From Nitrospinota bacterium (GTDB taxonomy: Bacteria; Nitrospinota_A; UBA7883; JADGGD01), in contig JADGCD010000046.1 in assembly GCA_015229165.1 (NCBI GenBank), positions 1-11,801 of the forward strand: 11,801 bases of DNA, written 5' to 3'. The translations under genes and the position numbers were made by a program. Below the pieces are notes generated by a model that had not been told where the DNA came from, made no database searches, and was given only the letters and a program-made list of their open reading frames with translations. This document shows positions 6,949-11,801 of this stretch, piece by piece; position 1 is the first letter of the stretch; each line of letters starts with the position of its first letter.

Positions 6949-7383
6949 ATGGATACCTTGAAAGTAAAACGGCTCCGCCCCGACGCCCACCTGCCCGAAC
7001 GAGCGGGCGAGGGGGATCTGGGCTACGATCTTTTCGCCGCCGAGGGGGTGACGATCCCCCCCCGGGGGACCGCCATCGTCAAGACCGGTGTGGCGGTCCA
7101 GTTCCCCGACGGGTGGGGGGGGCTGATCCGGGACCGCTCGGGAATGGCGACCAAAAACCGGGTCATCGTCTCCGCCGGGGTGATCGACCACGGCTACCGG
7201 GGAGAGATCGGCGTGGCCCTCAACAATCTGGCCGACACCCCCTTCGTCGTGGAGCCGTCGATGAAGATCGCCCAGATGCTCCCCATGCCGGTGGTCGACT
7301 GGCGGGTGGAAGAGGTGGCCGCCCTGACCGACACCGCACGCGGGGAAGCCGGATTCGGCAGCACCGGCACGCACAAGAGCTAG
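6949..7383 (+). CDS. dut: dUTP diphosphatase (dUTPase)
   Basis: Hydrolyses dUTP to dUMP and pyrophosphate, keeping uracil out of DNA and supplying dUMP for thymidylate synthesis. The 144-residue homotrimeric-type protein shows all five motifs in order: GDLGYDLFA (22-30), RDRSGMA (61-67), GVIDHGYRGEIGV (77-89, with catalytic Asp80 and uracil-stacking Tyr83), KIAQMLP (106-112) and the glycine-rich C-terminal arm RGEAGFGSTGTH (131-142). The start at 6949 matches normal family N-termini. The frame is open further upstream, but those residues bear no family similarity. There is no ribosome binding site, and a -10 box sits 6 nt before the ATG. The gene is divergent from the BI-1-like gene and convergent with fliE. 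Confidence 0.97.
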   Translation: MDTLKVKRLRPDAHLPERAGEGDLGYDLFAAEGVTIPPRGTAIVKTGVAVQFPDGWGGLIRDRSGMATKNRVIVSAGVIDHGYRGEIGVALNNLADTPFVVEPSMKIAQMLPMPVVDWRVEEVAALTDTARGEAGFGSTGTHKS

Positions 7384-7408
7384 CGGGCGCCCCTCGAACC
7401 TTGCTCAC

Positions 7409-7458
7409 CTAGCCGGAGCGGGCGTAGAACGCGGGGTCACTCGGCTACCCTGCGCTAG
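7409..7458. repeat. Nested inverted repeats between dut and fliE
   Basis: Between the convergent genes lie CTAGC/GCTAG (7409-7413, 7454-7458) and, inside it, TAGCCG/CGGCTA (7410-7415, 7442-7447), with long GC-rich loops. The outer arm includes the fliE stop codon. It could help end both transcripts, but no T-run follows on either strand, so it is not called a terminator. Confidence 0.25.
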
Positions 7459-7760
7459 AGAGAAGTGTTCATGACCTCTTTGTACCCTTCGATCACCTTG
7501 TTCTTGATCTGCATCGTCATCTTGAACGCCAGTTCGGCCTTCGAGAGGGTGATCATGGTGTCGTGGATGCTCTTGCTCTTGCCGGTGATCAGGTCTTCGA
7601 TGGCCCGGTCGGCGTCGTGCTGGAGACCGTTGACCTCTTTCAGCGACGCGGCCAGCGTGTCGGCGAACGAAGTCCCCCCCTCGGCGGGGCCGGAAAGTTT
7701 GGGCAGTTTCAGGGAAGCCCCCAGCGGCTCCATGCTCCCCCGGATTCTCATGTCGTCCAT
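7455..7760 (-). CDS. fliE: Flagellar hook-basal body protein FliE
   Basis: Small periplasmic protein linking the MS ring to the proximal rod of the flagellar basal body, exported by the flagellar type III apparatus. It has 101 residues. The C-terminal half is strongly diagnostic: KSIHDTMITLSKAELAFKMT (62-81) followed by MQIKNKVIEGYKEVMNTSL to the end. The N-terminus is disordered and variable, as in the family, and there is no signal peptide. The start is the ATG at 7758-7760 with AAGGAA 11 nt upstream; an ATG three codons later is a possible alternative. It follows flgB by 35 nt and is presumably co-transcribed from the sigma-54 site upstream of flgB. The standard order is flgB-flgC-fliE, and flgC is missing between them here. 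Confidence 0.93.
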   Translation of the reverse strand: MDDMRIRGSMEPLGASLKLPKLSGPAEGGTSFADTLAASLKEVNGLQHDADRAIEDLITGKSKSIHDTMITLSKAELAFKMTMQIKNKVIEGYKEVMNTSL

Positions 7761-7795
7761 GGTCGGTTACGTTCCTTTCGTTTCATCCGGTCCGG

Positions 7796-8218
7796 TTATT
7801 GCCCGCCGCCCTCGACGGCGCCGGAAATGATCGCACCCCGCTTGCTCCGGGCCGCCATGACCGCCTGGTACATCGTCCCGATCTCGACCATCTTGACCGT
7901 CTCTTTGTCCATGTCGACGTTGTTGCCGTCGATGCGGGGTTCGTCGGTGGAGACCGTCATCTCCGGGCTGAAATGGTCCAGATTCCCCACGTTCCCCTGC
8001 ACATGGCCGGGATGGGTGGTCTTCAGGGTCGCGACGCCCCGGTAGGCGTTCTGCAGATCCTGCTCGAACGGCTTCAGATCGACCGCCTTGTAGCCGGGGG
8101 TCTCGGCGTTGGCGACGTTGCTGTTGGCAAGCTGGAACCGCTGGTCGTACAGGTCGAGCGCCTTCTTGGCCAGTTGCCCGGTCTTGTTCGTATACAGAAG
8201 ATCGTTGATCAGTCCCAT
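7796..8218 (-). CDS. flgB: Flagellar proximal rod protein FlgB
   Basis: Component of the proximal rod that transmits torque through the cell envelope, exported by the flagellar type III system. It has 140 residues. The N-terminal rod signature is LANSNVANAETPGYKA at about 30-45. The C-terminal part has DGNNVDMDKE at about 97-106 followed by a helix (TVKMVEIGTMYQAVMAARSK), which is typical of FlgB and distinguishes it from FlgC. The central 50-85 region is loop-like and variable. The ATG at 8216-8218 has AAAGGG 5 nt upstream; the open frame continues further back but without family similarity. It is the first gene behind a sigma-54 promoter and is followed directly by fliE. Confidence 0.92.
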   Translation of the reverse strand: MGLINDLLYTNKTGQLAKKALDLYDQRFQLANSNVANAETPGYKAVDLKPFEQDLQNAYRGVATLKTTHPGHVQGNVGNLDHFSPEMTVSTDEPRIDGNNVDMDKETVKMVEIGTMYQAVMAARSKRGAIISGAVEGGGQ

Positions 8219-8247
8219 GGCGTCCCTTTCATCATGTCTGTGGATAA

Positions 8248-8263
8248 AGCAAGGGTGGCGCCA
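8248..8263 (-). promoter_or_regulatory. Sigma-54 (RpoN) promoter of flgB-fliE
   Basis: The minus strand reads TGGCGCC, 4 nt, TTGCT. The GG and GC dinucleotides are exactly 12 nt apart, matching the -24/-12 pattern (TGGCAC-N5-TTGC). Transcription would start near 8237, leaving a leader of about 19 nt that holds the flgB ribosome binding site. An activator-binding site was not identified. Confidence 0.72.
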
Positions 8264-8376
8264 AAGGGAGACGTCGGCTAATCTGCCGACAACAGACGGG
8301 TAATCAATGCGAAGCGTGCTTTTGGGGCGCGTCAAACCGTTGTCGCCCTTCCGTTTCGCCCGAGCCAGGCGTCACG

Positions 8377-8405
8377 TTTCTGCCGCATGGCGGTCGTGCT
8401 ACCAT
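8377..8405 (+). promoter_or_regulatory. Possible promoter of the sigma-32-like gene, leaderless geometry
   Basis: TACCAT (8400-8405) lies 6 nt before the ATG at 8412, with a weak TTTCTG 17 nt upstream. The spacing is the same as at dut, and again there is no Shine-Dalgarno. The -35 matches poorly, so the call rests on spacing. Confidence 0.35.
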
Positions 8406-8411
8406 ACGGCC

Positions 8412-9344
8412 ATGAGCCCGTTCGAGATCGTCGACCCGACGGAGGAGCCCCCTCTCCTGCCGGTCCCCCGCGTGAGCCGGGGGGAGGGGGCGCTGGCGCC
8501 TCTCGACCCGCTGCAGGCGTACATCAACCGGGTCAAGGAATACCCCCCCCTCACCCGTGAAGAGGAAGAGGGGCTGGCGAAACTGCTCCACGAGACCGGC
8601 GACAAGGAGGCGGCCTTCCGCCTGATCACCGCCAACCTGATGCTGGTGGTGAAGATCGCCTTCGAGTTCCGCTCCCAGTTCCAGAACACCCTCGACCTGA
8701 TCCAGGAGGGAAACTACGGCCTGATGCGGGCGGTGAAGAAGTTTGACCCGTTCAAGGGAAACCGCCTCTCCACCTACGCCGCCTACTGGATCCGGGCCTA
8801 CATGCTCAAGTACCTGCTGGACAACTGGCGGATGGTGAAGGTAGGGACCACCAACGTCCGCCGCAAGCTCCTGTACAACCTGCGGGAGGTGGAGCAAAAG
8901 CTGCGCGACGGGGGGTTCGACCCCGGTCCGAAGCTCTTGGCCGAGACTTTCGGAGCCACGGAGCGGGACGTGATCGAGGTGCAGCAGTCGCTGGGAGCGC
9001 TGGACCACTCGCTGGACGCGCCGGTGGAGGAGGGGTCGAGCCGGACCGGGATGGATCTCCTCCCCGCCGGGGGACCGGATCTGGCCGACACCGTGGCCGA
9101 CGACGATTTTCACCGGCGGTTCCACGAGGCGGTGAGCCGTTTCGCCATCGACCTGAAGCCGTCGGACCGGGCGATCCTCTACGAGCGGCTGCTGGCCGAC
9201 GAGCCGAAGACGTTGCAGGAGCTCGGCGAGGGACACGGCATCACCCGGGAGGCGGTCCGGCAGGCGGAAGGGCGCCTGATGAAACGGCTGAAGGAATATC
9301 TGCTGGTCGAGATGGGAGACGTGACCGACCTCATCGCCGACTGA
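8412..9344 (+). CDS. rpoH: RNA polymerase sigma-32-like factor (RpoH family)
   Basis: Alternative sigma factor of 310 residues, probably the heat-shock sigma or a close paralogue. It has region 1.2 (DPLQAYINRVKEYPPLTREE, about 32-51). Region 2 runs from NLMLVVKIAFEF through DLIQEGNYGLMRAVKKFDPF (95-114), which binds core polymerase. STYAAYWIRAYMLKYLLDNW (120-139) binds the -10 element. RRKLLYNLR at 150-158 corresponds to the RpoH box. Region 4.2 is TLQELGEGHGITREAVRQAE (267-286), the -35-binding helix-turn-helix. There is no region 1.1, as expected of sigma-32. The ATG at 8412 is chosen because the upstream open frame, reaching back to 8307, lacks family similarity. No ribosome binding site is visible. 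The subgroup resembles deltaproteobacterial RpoH-like factors, from memory. A DinB-like gene follows after 26 nt. Confidence 0.88.
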   Translation: MSPFEIVDPTEEPPLLPVPRVSRGEGALAPLDPLQAYINRVKEYPPLTREEEEGLAKLLHETGDKEAAFRLITANLMLVVKIAFEFRSQFQNTLDLIQEGNYGLMRAVKKFDPFKGNRLSTYAAYWIRAYMLKYLLDNWRMVKVGTTNVRRKLLYNLREVEQKLRDGGFDPGPKLLAETFGATERDVIEVQQSLGALDHSLDAPVEEGSSRTGMDLLPAGGPDLADTVADDDFHRRFHEAVSRFAIDLKPSDRAILYERLLADEPKTLQELGEGHGITREAVRQAEGRLMKRLKEYLLVEMGDVTDLIAD

Positions 9345-9370
9345 TCCCCCCCCACGCAAGGAGAAACGAG

Positions 9371-9856
9371 ATGGCAGACCAGGAGATCGAGCGGTTCGTG
9401 GCGCAGTACGACCGGGTGGCGGAGCTGATGGCGCAGGCGTCGGAGGCGATCCCGCCGGGGGAAGAGCTGTTCCGCCCCCATCCCCGGTGTCAGGAATGGC
9501 TCTATCTGCTGACCCATCCGGCGACCCATTTCGAAATCTTCCGCACCCTCATGGAGGGAGGAGCCGACCACGGATTCCCCACCGCCTATCGGGCTCCGGA
9601 AAACCTCCCCGCCAACGGTCCCGCCGGGGGACGGCTGCTGCGGGAACGATGGAGCGCTTTCCGCCACTGGATCGTATCGCGTCCGGAGGGGTTCGCCGCC
9701 ACCATGGTGAAAGTCCCTTGGGGGGGGGCGCCGATGACGGTGGCCCAACTGCTCGACTGGCTCTACGAAGAGGGGGTTCACCACCGGGGACAGGCGTGGG
9801 TCTACGCCCGGATGCACGACATGAAGCCCCCCGCGATATGGGGAACGGAAGGGTAA
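9371..9856 (+). CDS. DinB-like four-helix-bundle protein
   Basis: Protein of 161 residues with the DinB/YfiT-like putative metal-binding fold; relatives include thiol-dependent S-transferases, but the reaction here is unknown. Evidence is the helix with LLTHPATHFEIF (46-57), giving a candidate metal ligand His, and the C-terminal helix with GVHHRGQAWVYARMHDMKPP (135-154), the family's HHRGQ motif. The usual His four residues before the second His of that motif is Glu134 here, so the triad would be His/Glu/His. Start: ATG at 9371 with AAGGAG at 9358-9363, spacing 7 nt, a strong site. It lies 26 nt after the sigma factor gene and is likely co-transcribed. No signal peptide or membrane segment was seen. 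Confidence 0.82.
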   Translation: MADQEIERFVAQYDRVAELMAQASEAIPPGEELFRPHPRCQEWLYLLTHPATHFEIFRTLMEGGADHGFPTAYRAPENLPANGPAGGRLLRERWSAFRHWIVSRPEGFAATMVKVPWGGAPMTVAQLLDWLYEEGVHHRGQAWVYARMHDMKPPAIWGTEG

Positions 9857-9862
9857 CAGGCC

Positions 9863-9991
9863 GTGGAAAAACTATCTGCGTTGGCTCCGGGGTGTCGAAA
9901 CCAAGCTCGAAATCCTCACGTATTCTCACATACGTTCCGGTTTCTCGCTCACTTTCTCCTACCGGAGCCTGCCTCGATAACGTTTTTCCAC
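9863..9991. repeat. Inverted-repeat-bounded intergenic element (about 130 bp)
   Basis: GTGGAAAAAC at 9863-9872 is exactly inverted as GTTTTTCCAC at 9982-9991. Inside are a perfect hairpin ACGTAT-TCTCAC-ATACGT (9918-9935) and a second pair TCCGGT/ACCGGA (9936-9941, 9961-9966). It fills the gap between the convergent DinB-like and ArsR-rhodanese genes and encodes nothing convincing. It looks like a dispersed structured repeat or non-autonomous miniature element. I have an unverified impression of similar sequences in other deltaproteobacterial genomes. It may also act in transcription termination. Confidence 0.6.
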
Positions 9992-10007
9992 ACCCTGCCA
10001 AGCATCC

Positions 10008-10658
10008 TCAGATTTCCACCGGGAGGCGATCCCGCTTCCACTCCGGGAAACCGTTCTTGAGCCTTCGGGTGGTATAGCCCATCAGCCGCAGCTTCGCCAC
10101 CGCCTCGAAGGAGAGGACACAGTAGGGGCCGCGGCAGTAGGCCACCACCTCCTTCTCCTTGGGGATCGACCGGAACCGCTCTTCCAGCTCCCCGAGGGGG
10201 ACATGGATCGCCCCCGGGATATGCCCCGCCTCGTATTCCTCCGCCGGGCGGACGTCGATGACCGTCACCACCCCGTCGGCCGCCCGACGCCACAACTCCT
10301 CGGCCTCCACCGGCTCCAGACTGTCCTTGGCCTTCAGATAGGTGTCGACCAGCCGGTGAACCTCCGCCTGATGCCGTTCGGCCACGCTCCGGAGAGCGGC
10401 GACGGCGTCGATCACCAGATCGTCCGGCAAGGAGTAGTAGACATTGAGCCCCTCCCGGCGGGCGGTGACCAGCCCGACCCCCTTGAGCGTCTGCAAATGC
10501 TGGGAAACGTTGGCTTTGGTCAGTCCGCTGAGGGCGGCCAGCGCGTCCACATGCCGCTCCCCCTGGGCCAGATAGTCGAGCAGCTCCAGCCTGCTGGCGC
10601 TGGAGAGAGCCTTCCCCACGAGCGCGAATTGTTCAAAGAGTTGTTTTTTTACGCTCAT
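10008..10658 (-). CDS. ArsR-family repressor fused to a rhodanese domain
   Basis: One-component transcription regulator of 216 residues. Residues 1-95 are an ArsR/SmtB winged helix (RLELLDYLAQGERHVDALAA, then recognition region LTKANVSQHLQTLKGVGLVT, wing REGLNVYYSL). Residues 115-216 are a rhodanese domain (VTVIDVRPAEEYEAGHIPGA, active loop CRGPYC at 175-180). The only cysteines in the protein are Cys175 and Cys180, both in that loop. The DNA-binding domain lacks the ELCVCDL-type metal site, so metal sensing is unlikely and persulfide or sulfane-sulfur sensing is the natural inference. Start: ATG at 10656-10658 with AGGGG 7 nt upstream. It is divergent from dsrE-sqr with a shared control region of 144 bp, and should repress both itself and that operon. 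Confidence 0.93.
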   Translation of the reverse strand: MSVKKQLFEQFALVGKALSSASRLELLDYLAQGERHVDALAALSGLTKANVSQHLQTLKGVGLVTARREGLNVYYSLPDDLVIDAVAALRSVAERHQAEVHRLVDTYLKAKDSLEPVEAEELWRRAADGVVTVIDVRPAEEYEAGHIPGAIHVPLGELEERFRSIPKEKEVVAYCRGPYCVLSFEAVAKLRLMGYTTRRLKNGFPEWKRDRLPVEI

Positions 10659-10685
10659 ACCATTACCCCTGCCCAGAGGGAAAAG

Positions 10686-10707
10686 TAATCAAGCAATCAC
10701 TTGACTA
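10686..10707. promoter_or_regulatory. Candidate operator for the ArsR-rhodanese repressor
   Basis: Inverted repeat TCAAG-N6-CTTGA (10689-10693 and 10700-10704), extended outward by matching TA/TA after one mismatch, 22 bp in all. That size suits a winged-helix dimer. It overlaps the -35 box of the dsrE promoter and lies in the leader of the repressor gene, so binding would block both directions. Binding itself is inferred. Confidence 0.62.
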
Positions 10708-10729
10708 TCTGCCATGCCTCTCCTATGAT
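10701..10729 (+). promoter_or_regulatory. Promoter of dsrE-sqr
   Basis: TTGACT, 17 nt, TATGAT: near-consensus sigma-70 promoter, with a start near 10736 and a leader of about 67 nt. Its -35 lies inside the candidate operator, which suits steric repression. Confidence 0.78.
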
Positions 10730-10753
10730 AGCGCGCAAGGGGTCGGCGGACAA
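10725..10753 (-). promoter_or_regulatory. Promoter of the ArsR-rhodanese gene
   Basis: The minus strand reads TTGTCC, 17 nt, TATCAT. Its -10 shares five bases with the -10 of the opposite promoter (10725-10729), so the two polymerases would exclude each other. The leader of about 60 nt would contain the operator. Confidence 0.5.
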
Positions 10754-10802
10754 CGGGCATTGGCCGGACCCCCTCCCAACCTTCCCGAATGGAGAGTAAA
10801 CC

Positions 10803-11162
10803 ATGAGCGAACCGTCTCTTCTCATCATCCTCTCCGGCGAGCCGTACGCCGGGTCGGACCGGACATGGAACGGTCTTAGGCTGGCGGAGACCGCCCTTGG
10901 GGCCGGGGCCGTGGTCCGGATATTTCTCATCAACGAGGGGGTCGACGCGGGACGCCCTGCCATCGTCCGTCCCGAAAACTCTTTCGACCTGGGCGCCATG
11001 CTGACCGATCTGGTCGGCAAGGGGGCCGAGGTTCGCTACTGCAAGACCTGCATCGACCGGTGCGGCGTCGGCGCCGGGGAGATGGCCCCCGCGCTTCTGG
11101 TCGGCTCCATGAAGGGACTCTACCAGTGGATCGCCGGGAGCGACCGGGTCGTCACTTTTTAA
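10803..11162 (+). CDS. DsrE-family sulfur relay-like protein
   Basis: Small soluble protein of 119 residues with the DsrE/DsrF-like fold, whose known members carry sulfur as cysteine persulfide in sulfur oxidation or tRNA thiolation. The N-terminal strand LLIILSGEPY is followed by a long helix (DRTWNGLRLAETALGAGAVV) and the strand VRIFLINEGVD. The sequence VRYCKTCIDRCGVG places three cysteines at 80, 83 and 87 in the position of the family's persulfide-carrying cysteine; the CxxCxxxC spacing could also bind a metal. Start: ATG at 10803 with GGAG at 10791-10794, spacing 8 nt. It is first in an operon with the SQR-like gene (12-nt gap). Context suggests it accepts sulfane sulfur made by that enzyme. 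The specific partner is unknown. Confidence 0.85.
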   Translation: MSEPSLLIILSGEPYAGSDRTWNGLRLAETALGAGAVVRIFLINEGVDAGRPAIVRPENSFDLGAMLTDLVGKGAEVRYCKTCIDRCGVGAGEMAPALLVGSMKGLYQWIAGSDRVVTF

Positions 11163-11174
11163 AGGATCGCCGTC

Positions 11175-11801
11175 ATGACGCAAAAGATCGTCGTCCTGGG
11201 CGCCTCGTTCGGCGGATACCACGCCGCCTGCGAGCTGCGCCGACTCCTCGGGGAATCGGTGGCCATACAGGTGGTCTCCCGGGAGGATGAGTTCGTCTTC
11301 ATCCCCTCGCTCCCCTGGGTCATGGTCGGGACGACCGATCCCGACGCCATCCGCTTCCCGGTAGCGAAGCGGTTCGCCCGGTTGGGCGTCGCCTTCGCCC
11401 ACGACGAGGCGGTCCGGCTCGAACCGGCGCAGAGCCTGGTCCGGGGGATCAAGGGGGACTACCCGTACGACTATCTGGTCGTCGCCACCGGCGCGGAGCT
11501 CGACTTTTCCGGCGTACCGGGGCTGGGGCCGTCGGGGGGGAACAGCTATGCCCTGTTTTCCATCCATCAGGCGTTGCAGGCCAAGAACGCGCTGGCCTAT
11601 GCGTTGGAGAAGGGGGAGGGGTCGCTGGTCTTCGGGAACGCGCAGGGGGCGTCGTGTCTCGGCCCGTCGTACGAGGCGGCTTTTCTGGTCGAGACGATGC
11701 TGCGCAAACGGCGGATGCGGGAGCGGTTCTCCCTCTCGTTTTTCACCAACGAGCCGTTTCTGGGACATTTCGGCGTGGGAGGCTTCGGCGCCATGACCCG
11801 G
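11175..11801 (+). CDS. Sulfide:quinone oxidoreductase-like FAD flavoprotein (partial, C-terminus beyond window)
   Basis: Two-dinucleotide-binding-domain flavoprotein, probably a peripheral membrane enzyme oxidising sulfide and reducing quinone. The first 209 residues are present and the frame is open to the edge. KIVVLGASFGGYHAACELRR (4-23) is the FAD-binding Rossmann motif, PYDYLVVATGAEL (97-109) the conserved ATG motif, and QGASCLGPSYE (157-167) the SQR redox-cysteine motif with Cys161. EPFLGHFGVGGFG (193-205) also matches SQR enzymes such as that of Acidithiobacillus ferrooxidans. The Cys128 position of that enzyme is Phe128 here. The second essential cysteine (near residue 356) and the C-terminal membrane helices lie outside the window. 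The ATG at 11175 has AAGGA 8 nt upstream. A flavocytochrome c-type sulfide dehydrogenase subunit is the main alternative. Confidence 0.85.
   Translation, partial: MTQKIVVLGASFGGYHAACELRRLLGESVAIQVVSREDEFVFIPSLPWVMVGTTDPDAIRFPVAKRFARLGVAFAHDEAVRLEPAQSLVRGIKGDYPYDYLVVATGAELDFSGVPGLGPSGGNSYALFSIHQALQAKNALAYALEKGEGSLVFGNAQGASCLGPSYEAAFLVETMLRKRRMRERFSLSFFTNEPFLGHFGVGGFGAMTR

Noticed and set aside
7796..8218. Assignment of the rod gene as flgC
   Set aside because: The DGNNVDMDKE motif, the 140-residue length and the C-terminal helix fit FlgB better than FlgC.
8307..8411. An upstream start extending the sigma factor by 35 residues
   Set aside because: The extra residues have no sigma-family similarity and no ribosome binding site, and this stretch contains the candidate promoter.
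8304..9359. A 351-codon minus-strand open frame opposite the sigma factor gene
   Set aside because: It mirrors a clearly identified sigma factor and its translation shows no motif. Codon-bias shadow.
9549..10001. A 150-codon minus-strand frame across the inverted-repeat element and the DinB-like gene
   Set aside because: Its start lies inside the repeat element and the remainder is antisense to the DinB-like gene. It is probably a repeat-derived false gene.
10689..11768. A 359-codon minus-strand open frame opposite dsrE-sqr
   Set aside because: Proline- and arginine-rich with no family features, and it runs through the promoter region. The plus-strand genes have ribosome binding sites and conserved motifs.

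Overview
The window is GC-rich bacterial chromosome (roughly two-thirds G+C by eye), densely packed and almost entirely housekeeping until its right end. Three features suggest a Gram-negative of the deltaproteobacterial (Desulfobacterota-like) or another deep proteobacterial type: separate b' and b ATP synthase stator genes heading an F1 operon that lacks a/c genes at its head, a sigma-32-like factor resembling deltaproteobacterial RpoH, and a flagellar gene pair behind a good sigma-54 promoter. This placement is inference; no marker here settles the taxon.

Left block (1-5210, all minus strand): tRNA-His(GTG) with its own promoter, then the ATP synthase operon atpF'-atpF-atpH-atpA-atpG-atpD. 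The operon has a consensus-like promoter at 4981-5009. atpD runs off the left edge. Junctions are tight at the stator end (1-nt gap, then a 4-nt TTGA overlap). They open to 30-65 nt around alpha, gamma and beta, with a strong hairpin just before gamma.

Middle block (5211-8263): two near-identical 77-bp repeats abut the stop codon of a GNAT acetyltransferase gene (minus). Next come a Bax-inhibitor-1/YccA membrane protein gene (minus) with a clean intrinsic terminator, and a divergent dUTPase gene (plus). The dUTPase gene faces a two-gene flagellar cluster flgB-fliE (minus), in which the usual intervening flgC is absent.

Right block (8377-11801): a sigma-32-like factor gene followed by a DinB-fold protein gene (plus), then an inverted-repeat-bounded element of about 130 bp between convergent genes. 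The last part is a sulfur-handling island. An ArsR-type repressor fused to a rhodanese domain (minus) is divergent from a DsrE-like protein and a sulfide:quinone oxidoreductase-like flavoprotein (plus, cut by the right edge). The intergenic region holds overlapping divergent promoters and an inverted repeat positioned to act as a shared operator. The simplest reading is a self-contained reactive-sulfur sensing and oxidation module, in which the rhodanese cysteines sense sulfane sulfur and relieve repression of dsrE-sqr.

Other points of interest are a matched promoter geometry suggesting leaderless mRNAs for dut and the sigma factor, and loss of one of the three SQR redox cysteines. No gene-free stretch exceeds 300 bases; the longest (5165-5450) holds a promoter and the repeats.
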